Positions 1 to 6,082 of a DNA stretch of 12,274 nucleotides are shown here, one piece after another. Within the stretch, counting starts at the first letter, position 1; each line of letters starts with the position of its first letter. Under the pieces are notes generated by a model. It was given only the letters and a program-made list of their open reading frames with translations, was not told the DNA's origin and made no database searches. Made by a program: the position numbers and the translations under genes. This DNA is from Actinomycetota bacterium (GTDB lineage Bacteria; Actinomycetota; Thermoleophilia; Solirubrobacterales; Thermoleophilaceae), in NCBI GenBank assembly GCA_005885165.1, contig VAXR01000018.1, positions 1-12,274 on the forward strand. Reading direction: 5' to 3'.

Positions 1-2
1 CC

Positions 3-449
3 GGCATCAACTGCGGCGCGAGCTGCTCCCACAGCTTCGTAAACGGGAGGTCGGTGACGCTCACGGCGACCCCCGCCCGAGGCTCGAGGTTCGCGGGCTG
101 GTCGGGTGCCTGCTCGGGCCGGGGCGCCTGTCGGGTGAAGATGACGGCAGATCGCACGGTGACGGCCCGCTTCGCGCTCCTGCCGCCGAACACGAAGATC
201 ACCAAGACGACGATCGACAAGTCACACCGTTCGGCGAAGTTCAAGTTCAAGGCACTCGGCACGTCCAAGGGCTTTCGGTGCGCGCTCGTCAAGGCGAAGA
301 AGCACAAGCAGCCAAAGCCGCACTTCTCGAGCTGCCGCTCGCCCAAGACCTACACGGGCCTCGCGCCCGGCGGCTACACCTTCCTCGTGCGAGCGTTCAA
401 CGCGGGCGGGCCCGACCCGACCCCGGCGAAGAAGAGCTTCAAGCTCTAA
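3..449 (+). CDS. Surface/secreted repeat protein, C-terminal part (partial)
   Basis: The reading frame is open from the left edge of the window to TAA, so the gene starts upstream; the first in-frame GTG at 54 lies inside a repeat and is not the start. The visible 148 residues hold two modules. Residues 1-58 form one InlB-like (divergent B-repeat) unit: it begins GINCGASC, has the FAGWSGACSG core, and ends in a VTARFAL strand. Its four Cys are spaced as in disulfide-bearing extracellular versions. Residues ~60-148 form a small beta domain with two Cys (FRCALVK and SSCRSPK) and a GYTFLVRAFNAGG strand, rich in Lys. Such C-terminal modules are common on large exported proteins of this actinobacterial group (recalled). 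No LPXTG sorting motif or terminal membrane helix is present. The role is probably adhesion or substrate binding at the cell surface; the catalytic or main domain is not visible. Confidence 0.8.
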   Translation, partial: GINCGASCSHSFVNGRSVTLTATPARGSRFAGWSGACSGRGACRVKMTADRTVTARFALLPPNTKITKTTIDKSHRSAKFKFKALGTSKGFRCALVKAKKHKQPKPHFSSCRSPKTYTGLAPGGYTFLVRAFNAGGPDPTPAKKSFKL

Positions 450-512
450 AGAACAGGGACATCCCCTCGGAGGCCCCGCCCCGTGAGGCTGGTGAAGCGA
501 CAGACCGTGGGC

Positions 513-3272
513 CTAGAGGCGCGGAGCGTCGATACTGGCCTGGCTGGTACTCGGTTCCGCGAAACCTTCACTGCGCCGAGCACTCGGCGCTTCGATCGCC
601 TCCCGCGCGCGGCGCTCGACGTGGGCCGCTCCGTGGGTCGTCGCGAGCTCGATCGCCTCGTTGAGCATCTCCCGGCCGTGCTCCGGGTCGCCCGGTGCGT
701 CGCGGTCGAGCAGCGTGCGCCCGTACCAATGTCGCGTGCGGGCAAGCCAGATGGGAGCCGGGATGCGCTTCTGCAGCTCGACGGCGCTCTCGAAGAGCTC
801 CACCGCTTCGTCGTAGCGGCCTAGGAGGCCGCACAGCCCGGCGAGGTAGTGGTCGACGGCGTTGTAGGCGATCGCGCCGTTCCACATGACCAGTCCACGT
901 GAAGGGGACAACCGGTCATACAGCTCGGCCGCGACGTCGCGGGCGCGCGTTTCGAACGCGACGTCCGACCAGATCACCAGGCTCGCGAGCTCGCTTTGGT
1001 CGCGCGGGATCTGGTCGAGGCCGCGCTCGAGCTCGGCGTCGAGCATCCGGCGTGCGTCATCGAAGCGGTCGAGCAGCGCATCGAAGATCGCGAGGCCGGC
1101 CCTGAAGCCCGAGATCCCCGGGAAGTTGTCGATGGCCTGCTCCATGAGGTCGCGGAGCTCCTCGGCCCGGCCCTGCTCCCAGCGGATCCCGGCGATCTGC
1201 GCGGCGAAGATCATGAACGCGTCGGGCTCGTCCATCGCCGCGGCCTCCGTCGCGAGGCGCTCTGCCTCGTCGAGGTTGCCGGCGATCCGTTCGCGCGCCC
1301 CGCGGTAGAACAGGTCGGCCCACTTGAAGGAGGGCTGGCCGACCTGGTTGGCGAGCGCTTTGAGCCTCGCGAGCGCGCCGTCGACGGCGGCAAAGTCGCC
1401 GACCTCGCCCGCGAAGATCGACTCAAGGTTGGCGGCGCAGAACAGGAGCACCGCGTCATCGGTGCGGTCTGCGACGTCTATTAATTCGGTCATCAACGCG
1501 TGGCGTTCGCGCGCGTTCGCCGCTCCCTGAGTCGCGAGTCCGCAGTAGTACAGGACGGTGGCGAGCGTCCGGTCGTCGCCGCTGCGACGCGCGAGCTCGA
1601 GGGCCTCTTCGGCCAGCCGATCAATGCGTTCGCTGTCGGGATCCCAATTGAGCTCGAGCGCGAGCAGCGCAAGAAGGCGGGCGCGGCGCGCCTCGTCCTC
1701 GCGGCCGGCGAGCTCGATCGCGGTCTCGAGGAGGTCGACGCGCTCGGCGTCGACCTCGCCGTGCTGGCTCGCCTGTCCGCGGGTGTTCTCGAGGCACGCG
1801 CGTGCGAGGAGCTCGGGGTCCCCGAGGTCGCGTGCCAGCCGGCTCGCCTCGAGCAGCGTGTCGCGGAAGTCTCCCTCGCCGGTCAGCCTCTGCGCCTGTC
1901 CGCGGCCGATTAGGAGCTCGCAGCGGACCGCTGTGTCCGCGTCGCTCTGCTCGGCCTGGAGCTCAAGGGCCTGGTCGAACCATCTGAGTGCATCGTCCGG
2001 TGCCAGCTCCGCCAGGGCGCGCGCTCCCGCGCGGCCGGCGTAGTCGAGGGCCTTTGCGGATTCGCTCGGCACCGTAGCCCGGATCCAGTGGTGAGCCAGC
2101 TCCCCGACGCGCGGACCGGGGTCCGGCCCGCAGACCTCCTCGAGAGCCTCGGCTATCCGCCGGTGGAGCCGTGCCCGGCGCGTTGCGCCGAGGTCCTCGT
2201 AGAGCGTGTGGTTGATGAGCGCGTGGGCGAACCCGAAGTGCCCGACGTGGTCGCCCGACTCGTTGACAACGGACGCCGCGACCGCCTCGTCCAGCATGTC
2301 GAGCAGCTCGTCTTCCCCGGCGTCCACGATCCGGGAGAGGAGGTCGACGTCGAAGTCCCTCCCGATCACGGCGGCGACGCCGAGAACTCGCTGCGCGGGT
2401 TCGCTCAGCCGGGCCACGCGCCGGCCGACGACCTCGCGGACGCTCTGGGGCAGCCCGAGATCCTCGATCCTGCCCTCGAGCCGGAAGCGTCCGTCGGGCT
2501 GCTGGACGAGTGCGCCTGACTCGACCAGGTGTCGAAGTAGCTCGCCGACGTAGAAGGGGTTGCCCTCCGTCTCGCGCGTGATCGCCTGCGCCAGCCGCTG
2601 GCCGGTCTCGTCCATCTCGTGCCCGGCTGCCGCCTCCATGATCGAGACCACGTCCTCGGGTTCGATGCCGGTTAGCGGCACCCGGCTCACACCGGGTTCG
2701 CTGTGAAGGTCGGCCAGCAGCTCCCCGAGCGGATGCCCGCGGACGAGGTCCGATTCACGGTAGGTGCCTAGGAGCAGCAGCCGCATTTCGCCGCCACCCG
2801 TCACGAGGTGGCGAAGCAACACGAGCGAAGGCTTGTCCGCCCAATTCGCTTCCTCGAGCATGCCGGCGACTGCGCCGAACAGCAGGTAACGGTCGGTCTC
2901 CGGGTCGCCCTCCGGCGGCGGGGCGACGTCGGGCAGCCTGTGATCGAGCTCCGGCACGAGGCGCATCAGGTGGCTGCCATGGCGCTCCACGTGCTCGCGC
3001 AGGACGTCCTCGCTCGACTCCGAGACGTAGTAGCCGAGCGCCTGGACCCAGGGGCCGTACGGCGCGGTTAGCTCCTCGTTGCAGCGGCCGTACAGCACGT
3101 TCGCGCCATCTCCGTGCGCCTCGACCGCCGCGTGACTCGCGAGGCGCGTCTTGCCAATGCCCGGCTCGCCGGAGATGAAGGCGATCCGGCGGGCACCCTC
3201 GTGCGCCTCGTCGAGCAGGTACGCAAGACCCTCACGCTCTGCGCGGCGCCCGACGTACCCGACCGGTGGCAC
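513..3272 (-). CDS. AAA ATPase/TPR regulator, downstream part of a split cyclase-ATPase gene, Walker B lost
   Basis: This is the ATP-binding and TPR part of a class III cyclase-ATPase-TPR signalling protein. The listed GTG start gives 919 residues, but the frame stays open upstream to the TAG at 3327-3329 in frame with the cyclase domain, and the GTG has no ribosome binding site at a useful distance. Walker A is clear (GEPGIGKT, residues 35-42). The usual Walker B stretch (LVLDDLHWADKPS-like) is missing: GMLEEAN runs straight into WADKPSLVLL, a loss of roughly 13 residues in frame compared with the family as I recall it. The sensor-like LLLLGTYRESDL strand follows, then a winged-helix region (about 250-320) and a long helical TPR region (about 390-900). 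There is no C-terminal LuxR helix-turn-helix. ATP hydrolysis is probably lost. It may be a pseudogene, or a binding-only scaffold if it is still translated. Confidence 0.8.
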   Translation of the reverse strand: MPPVGYVGRRAEREGLAYLLDEAHEGARRIAFISGEPGIGKTRLASHAAVEAHGDGANVLYGRCNEELTAPYGPWVQALGYYVSESSEDVLREHVERHGSHLMRLVPELDHRLPDVAPPPEGDPETDRYLLFGAVAGMLEEANWADKPSLVLLRHLVTGGGEMRLLLLGTYRESDLVRGHPLGELLADLHSEPGVSRVPLTGIEPEDVVSIMEAAAGHEMDETGQRLAQAITRETEGNPFYVGELLRHLVESGALVQQPDGRFRLEGRIEDLGLPQSVREVVGRRVARLSEPAQRVLGVAAVIGRDFDVDLLSRIVDAGEDELLDMLDEAVAASVVNESGDHVGHFGFAHALINHTLYEDLGATRRARLHRRIAEALEEVCGPDPGPRVGELAHHWIRATVPSESAKALDYAGRAGARALAELAPDDALRWFDQALELQAEQSDADTAVRCELLIGRGQAQRLTGEGDFRDTLLEASRLARDLGDPELLARACLENTRGQASQHGEVDAERVDLLETAIELAGREDEARRARLLALLALELNWDPDSERIDRLAEEALELARRSGDDRTLATVLYYCGLATQGAANARERHALMTELIDVADRTDDAVLLFCAANLESIFAGEVGDFAAVDGALARLKALANQVGQPSFKWADLFYRGARERIAGNLDEAERLATEAAAMDEPDAFMIFAAQIAGIRWEQGRAEELRDLMEQAIDNFPGISGFRAGLAIFDALLDRFDDARRMLDAELERGLDQIPRDQSELASLVIWSDVAFETRARDVAAELYDRLSPSRGLVMWNGAIAYNAVDHYLAGLCGLLGRYDEAVELFESAVELQKRIPAPIWLARTRHWYGRTLLDRDAPGDPEHGREMLNEAIELATTHGAAHVERRAREAIEAPSARRSEGFAEPSTSQASIDAPRL

Positions 3273-3326
3273 CTCGCGCAGCCGTGGCGGCAGCGGGATC
3301 GTGCCGAACTCGGTGGCGGCCGGCTC

Positions 3327-3329
3327 CTA
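3327..3329 (-). other. In-frame amber codon separating cyclase and ATPase domains
   Basis: Read on the minus strand, codons run gtg-atc-TAG-gag-ccg, with no frameshift. Downstream in the same frame the protein continues EPAATEFGTIPLPPRLREV and joins the ATPase domain. The linker is typical of the full-length fusion, so the stop interrupts one ancestral gene rather than separating two natural ones. A single G-to-A change of a Trp codon would explain it. Confidence 0.85.
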
Positions 3330-3827
3330 GATCACCTCGAACGCGGGGAATGGCTCCGGGAGGCCCTTCAGGGCGAGGTTGCCGGCGGATCGGAACTCCC
3401 GCCCCTCGCGCGCCATCATCCGGACCAGTTCCCCACACAGGATCTGGCCGCCGGCCGCGGCGTTGCAGAGCCGCGATGCCTCCACCACGGGCGGCCCGAA
3501 GTAGTCGTCGTCCTCGTGGTCTGCCTCACCGGCCGAGATGCCGATCCTCACCATCATCTGCTCGTCGGCTCGGCGATTGCGACGGTCGAGGCGCTGCTGC
3601 ATGCCGACCGCGCATTCGACCGCGCTCGACGAGCTCTGGAGCACGACCATCAGGCCGTCGCCGACGTTCTTCACCTCGTGCCCGCCGGCGGCCTCGACGG
3701 CCTCGCGTAGCAGCCGGAAGTGCTCCTGCCGCAGCTCCTCCGCCGCAGCGGGACCGACGCGCGTGGCGAGACCGGTCGATCCCACTAGGTCCGTGAACAG
3801 GACCGTGACGGTCTCTATCGAGCTGAT
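3327..3827 (-). CDS. Class III adenylate/guanylate cyclase domain, ending at in-frame amber; ATC in start position
   Basis: This 166-codon piece encodes a class III nucleotidyl cyclase catalytic domain that makes cAMP or cGMP. Counting from the ATC codon at 3827-3825, it reads ISSIETVTVLFTDLVGST. D13 and D57 (in VKNVGDG) are the two expected metal-binding Asp, and K53 is the likely purine-selecting Lys. The EASRL segment keeps the conserved Arg, although Asn is more usual where Glu stands. An AGGAGG at 3835-3840 sits 7 nt before ATC, so ATC stands exactly where the start codon should be. The first conventional start is GTG at 3785, which would remove D13. The domain ends FPAFEVI-TAG, and the same frame continues into the ATPase part; homologues usually read FEVIWEP there, so a TGG to TAG change fits. 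Translation and activity are doubtful. Confidence 0.72.
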   Translation of the reverse strand: MSSIETVTVLFTDLVGSTGLATRVGPAAAEELRQEHFRLLREAVEAAGGHEVKNVGDGLMVVLQSSSSAVECAVGMQQRLDRRNRRADEQMMVRIGISAGEADHEDDDYFGPPVVEASRLCNAAAGGQILCGELVRMMAREGREFRSAGNLALKGLPEPFPAFEVI

Positions 3828-3834
3828 CGAGGAA

Positions 3835-3840
3835 CCTCCT
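3835..3840 (-). promoter_or_regulatory. Shine-Dalgarno AGGAGG in front of an ATC codon
   Basis: A consensus AGGAGG is followed by 7 nt (ttcctcg) and then ATC, the codon that corresponds to the usual Met of the cyclase domain. The quality of the site argues that ATC marks the ancestral (and possibly present) start, not GTG 50 bases further in. Confidence 0.7.
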
Positions 3841-3919
3841 CGTGCGAGTCCGGCCGACAGCGGCGCGGGCTGGCCACTCCCCCCGGAGCGGTCAACGCAA
3901 CCCTAACTGCAAGGCGCAT

Positions 3920-3942
3920 GGGCGCGCAAGGGCGGCGCGCCC
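3920..3942 (-). terminator. GC-rich hairpin after the csp/59-aa unit
   Basis: The inverted repeat gggcgcgc / gcgcgccc has a perfect 8-bp stem and a 7-nt loop. It lies between the stop of the 59-residue gene and the cyclase gene, both on the minus strand. There is no T-tract on either side, so it could be a Rho-assisted or L-shaped terminator, or an mRNA 3'-end stabiliser. Confidence 0.45.
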
Positions 3943-3958
3943 GATCCGGGGGGCTCTC

Positions 3959-4138
3959 TCAGCCGGCCTCGGGGTCAGCGCTAGCCGGCGGTGGAGATTC
4001 ACTCGGCTCGCCCTGGAGCTCCGCAGCCGCCTGCTTCCTCGCTTCCTTCTTGGCCTGCTTGCGCAGCCGCCGCTCGCGGACAGCCCGTTCGCGGTTGAGC
4101 TTCGCCATCGTGGTCTTCCGCCTGGTGTTTGACCCCAT
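3959..4138 (-). CDS. Small basic Lys/Arg-rich protein downstream of csp, 59 aa
   Basis: This short ORF begins MGSNTRRKTTMAKLNRERAV and ends in an acidic, Pro-rich tail (SPPPASADPEAG). The middle, residues ~12-40, is a highly charged helix built from KLNRERAV, RERRLRKQ and AKKEARKQ, likely to bind nucleic acid or form a coiled coil. It starts 12 nt after the stop of the cold shock gene on the same strand, so the two are probably co-transcribed. A second Met (residue 11, codon at 4108) is a plausible start, since a GGAAG lies about 6 nt before it, while the first ATG has no clear ribosome binding site. I recall similar short basic proteins in related actinobacteria but cannot name a family. The charged composition and the csp partner suggest an RNA-associated role, which is inference. 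Confidence 0.62.
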   Translation of the reverse strand: MGSNTRRKTTMAKLNRERAVRERRLRKQAKKEARKQAAAELQGEPSESPPPASADPEAG

Positions 4139-4150
4139 GCGAACTGCGGG

Positions 4151-4354
4151 CTAGACCGGCTGTACGTTCGCCGCGTTGGGGCCCTTCGGCCCGGTCTCGG
4201 CGTTGTAGCTGACCTTCTCGCCCTCGCGGAGCGACTTGAAGCCGTCGCCGGCGATGCCCGTGTGGTGCACGAACAGGTCCTTGCCGCCGTCGTCGGGCGT
4301 GATGAAGCCGAAGCCCTTCTCGTCGCTGAACCACTTCACGGTTCCGGTGGTCAT
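4151..4354 (-). CDS. csp: Cold shock protein (CspA family), 67 aa
   Basis: This is a single cold shock domain, an OB-fold that binds single-stranded RNA and DNA and melts mRNA secondary structure. The 67-residue length is standard for the family. RNP1 is seen as KGFGFI (residues 13-18) and RNP2 as LFVHH; the opening TGTVKWFSDEKGFGFI and the later EGEKVSYNAETGPKGPNAANV match the family throughout. The ATG has a strong ribosome binding site (AGGAGGT, 5 nt upstream). A leader of about 160 bp separates it from the preceding gene and contains an 18-nt inverted repeat, in line with the long structured leaders known for csp mRNAs. A 59-residue basic protein follows after 12 nt. Which csp paralogue this is, and whether cold induces it, cannot be read from the sequence. 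Confidence 0.96.
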   Translation of the reverse strand: MTTGTVKWFSDEKGFGFITPDDGGKDLFVHHTGIAGDGFKSLREGEKVSYNAETGPKGPNAANVQPV

Positions 4355-4359
4355 CGATT

Positions 4360-4366
4360 ACCTCCT
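4360..4366 (-). promoter_or_regulatory. Ribosome binding site of csp
   Basis: AGGAGGT, 5 nt before ATG, fixes the start of the cold shock protein. Confidence 0.85.
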
Positions 4367-4431
4367 GGTCGTGTGCTGCGACTGCGAAGGAGGCTTGAAC
4401 GAAACGACCCGCGAACCGCTTGCACGCTTGT

Positions 4432-4449
4432 GCCGGTCGTGCGACCGGC
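4432..4449. repeat. 18-nt inverted repeat in the csp leader
   Basis: The arms gccggtcg / cgaccggc are perfect, with a 2-nt centre (or a 7-bp stem with a 4-nt loop). The repeat lies 78 bp upstream of the csp start, in the region likely transcribed as its 5' leader. No T-run follows on the minus strand. It could be a leader hairpin, the terminator of the upstream gene pair, or a protein-binding palindrome. Confidence 0.5.
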
Positions 4450-4517
4450 GATTTCGTCGTTGACGGTAGCAGCGACCAGCGCGTGCGCCTGCCGGCGCTA
4501 CGCACATGCCGTGCGAT

Positions 4518-4730
4518 CTAGACGAGGTACAGGAACGTGTATCGCGCCTTCGGGCCTCCCTGCACCCACGTCGCCAGGCAGTAGCGGCAGGTGCCGCCTT
4601 CCGGCGCTGACACGTCCAGGGTCTTTGGAGGACGGCCTTCGACGAACTCGACCTCGATACTCGAGCCGGCCAGCGGTCCGTCTTCGAGCAGAGCAGAAAC
4701 GGTGCGGCCGTGCTCGACGGTCTCGCTCAC
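4518..4730 (-). CDS. Hypothetical protein with CRYC motif, 70 aa
   Basis: This small soluble protein starts with GTG. Its start overlaps the stop of the upstream 58-residue gene in a GTGA, a classic sign of translational coupling. The N-terminal half (VSALLEDGPLAGSSIEVEFV) looks like a beta-rich fold. Near the C-terminus is GGTCRYCLATWVQGG, with two Cys in a CxxC pattern, then an aromatic end, YTFLYLV. A lone CxxC could be redox-active or supply half of a metal site in a dimer; the sequence alone cannot decide. There is no signal peptide or membrane segment. I do not recognise a named family. I have a faint memory of similar short proteins in soil actinobacteria, which would support it being real. 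Confidence 0.65.
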   Translation of the reverse strand: MSETVEHGRTVSALLEDGPLAGSSIEVEFVEGRPPKTLDVSAPEGGTCRYCLATWVQGGPKARYTFLYLV

Positions 4731-4903
4731 ACCCTGGGCGACGGGCCGTCCGGATCTCTCACTGCGCGCGCGTAGCGCGCAATGCGGTCCTCATGCTCCC
4801 TCCGCTGCTCCTTGCCGAGCTTGCGCGCTCGGGCATTGCGGTCCGCTACCCGTTGCCGGGCGGCCTGCCACGCCGCCTCGCCACGCAGTTCCTTTTCGGC
4901 CAT
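4727..4903 (-). CDS. Hypothetical basic helical protein, 58 aa
   Basis: The chosen ATG has an excellent ribosome binding site (GAGGAGG, 5 nt upstream). The same frame can be extended to 5008 (93 codons), but that extension lacks such a site and reads as non-coding. The product, MAEKELRGEAAWQAARQRV and onward, is highly charged (many Arg, Glu and Ala) and likely a single long helix or helical hairpin; it ends RDPDGPSPRV. It overlaps the next gene by GTGA, so the two proteins are probably made in fixed proportion and may act together. A TACACT hexamer at 4981-4986 on the same strand is a possible -10 element. I do not recognise the family, and no function can be assigned. Confidence 0.65.
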   Translation of the reverse strand: MAEKELRGEAAWQAARQRVADRNARARKLGKEQRREHEDRIARYARAVRDPDGPSPRV

Positions 4904-4908
4904 GTCGG

Positions 4909-4915
4909 CCTCCTC
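4909..4915 (-). promoter_or_regulatory. Ribosome binding site deciding the start of the 58-aa gene
   Basis: GAGGAGG, 5 nt before ATG 4903, selects this start over the upstream in-frame one at 5008. Confidence 0.75.
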
Positions 4916-4980
4916 GCAACTCTCTCTTGGGGGCAATCGCGGCCGGGATGAGAGAGCCCGAGAACCAAGCGCGCTGACCA

Positions 4981-5043
4981 AGTGTAGGGCCGCGTCCTGC
5001 GATTGCACGGTGCTGAACGGCTCGCCGCGTCAGCGGCTATGCT
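4981..5043. promoter_or_regulatory. Candidate divergent promoters
   Basis: On the plus strand, TATGCT at 5038-5043 has a weak -35-like TGAACG 18 nt upstream (5014-5019). This would start transcription near 5050, just before the desaturase ATG. On the minus strand, TACACT at 4986-4981 has GTGCAA 16 nt upstream, pointing to the 58-residue gene. Both are motif matches only; actinobacterial -35 elements are variable. Confidence 0.35.
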
Positions 5044-5065
5044 CGCTGCTGGAAGCACTGGGTGC

Positions 5066-6055
5066 ATGGCGGATCGCTTGCGGGACGCCACACTCCATTC
5101 GGCCGTGACCGTTTCGACTTCCCGTCCCGACACCCCCCCCGCTCGCGCCCTGGCCCCCGTCGGGAGCCTCGGCGATCGGATCGCCAACATCGGCGTGACG
5201 GTTGTGCCGCTGCTCCTGCTCGGGTTCGCGATCTACATCGCGTGGGGCGGAACCCTCCACTGGCAGGACCTGGTCGTCCTAGCGATCGTGTACGTGCCGG
5301 TCGGGTTCGGAGTGACGGTCGGTTTCCACCGGCTGTTCACCCATCGCAGCTTCCAGACGTACCCAGCGCTCCGCGCGCTCTGGGCGATTCTCGGCTCCGC
5401 AGCCGTAGAGGGCCCCGTGATCGAATGGGTCGCCTACCACCGCAAGCACCACGCGTTCTCGGACGAGGTCGGCGATCCCCACAGCCCCCACGTCGGCCAC
5501 GGCAGCGGGATCCTCGGCGCGCTGCGCGGCCTTCTCCACGCCCACGTGGGCTGGGTCTGGTTCAACGACGAGCCGGCCGAGGAGGACATCTACGCGCGCG
5601 ACCTCATGAGCGACCGCGTGGTGCGCGCGGTCGATCGCACGTTCCTGGTCTGGGTCGTGGTCGGGATCGCGATCCCGTTCGGGCTCGGCGTCGCATTGAC
5701 GGGCGAAGTCACCGGCGGCCTTACGGCAATGCTGTGGGGCGGCGCCGTGCGGATCGTCGTGTGCCACCACCTGACCTTCAGCATCAACTCGCTCTGTCAC
5801 TTCTTCGGGCGCCGCCGCTACGAGACCGGCGACGAGTCGCGCAACCTCGCCTGGCTCGCACCGTTCACCTTCGGCGAGGCGTGGCACAACAACCATCACG
5901 CCTTCCCGACGAGCGCACGCCACGGCGTGGGGCGGTGGGAGCTCGACCTGTCGGGGATGGTGATCCGTGGGCTGGAGCGGCTCGGCCTCGCGTGGAACGT
6001 CGTCCGCATCAGCCCGGAGCGGCGCGCTGCCAAGCTGGCAGGCACGCAGGCATAG
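5066..6055 (+). CDS. Membrane acyl-CoA/acyl-lipid delta-9-type fatty acid desaturase
   Basis: This is an integral membrane di-iron desaturase that puts a double bond into a fatty acyl chain, using O2 and an electron donor. With the ATG at 5066 it has 329 residues, normal for the bacterial stearoyl-CoA desaturase type. All histidine boxes are present: HRLFTH (88-93), HRKHH (125-129) and HNNHH (274-278, in GEAWHNNHHAFP), plus NSLCH (241-245). Hydrophobic stretches follow the family pattern, two before the first box (from VTVVPLLLLGFAIYIAWGG and VVLAIVYVPVGFGVTVGF) and a pair near residues 192-230. The start is uncertain: a possible -10 at 5038 argues against the TTG at 5003, while GTG at 5105 (VTVSTSRPD) is the main alternative. 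The gene is convergent with a cyclopropane-synthase-like gene 27 bp away; both alter membrane lipid acyl chains. No ferredoxin partner lies nearby. Confidence 0.93.
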   Translation: MADRLRDATLHSAVTVSTSRPDTPPARALAPVGSLGDRIANIGVTVVPLLLLGFAIYIAWGGTLHWQDLVVLAIVYVPVGFGVTVGFHRLFTHRSFQTYPALRALWAILGSAAVEGPVIEWVAYHRKHHAFSDEVGDPHSPHVGHGSGILGALRGLLHAHVGWVWFNDEPAEEDIYARDLMSDRVVRAVDRTFLVWVVVGIAIPFGLGVALTGEVTGGLTAMLWGGAVRIVVCHHLTFSINSLCHFFGRRRYETGDESRNLAWLAPFTFGEAWHNNHHAFPTSARHGVGRWELDLSGMVIRGLERLGLAWNVVRISPERRAAKLAGTQA

Positions 6056-6082
6056 CGAACAAGCCAGCCGGCGGGCCTCGCC

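Noticed and set aside
450..512. Terminator between the convergent repeat-protein and regulator genes
   Set aside because: The stretch is GC-rich, but no stem of useful length or T-run could be found.
3327..3785. GTG at 3785 as the natural start of the cyclase gene
   Set aside because: It would remove the first metal-binding Asp (FTD) and has no ribosome binding site; the consensus site points to the ATC at 3827.
4518..4903. Toxin-antitoxin module
   Set aside because: Only size and overlap suggest it; no toxin or DNA-binding motif can be recognised, so it is kept as two unknown genes.
5003..5065. TTG start for the desaturase at 5003
   Set aside because: No ribosome binding site, and the likely -10 element at 5038 lies downstream of it.
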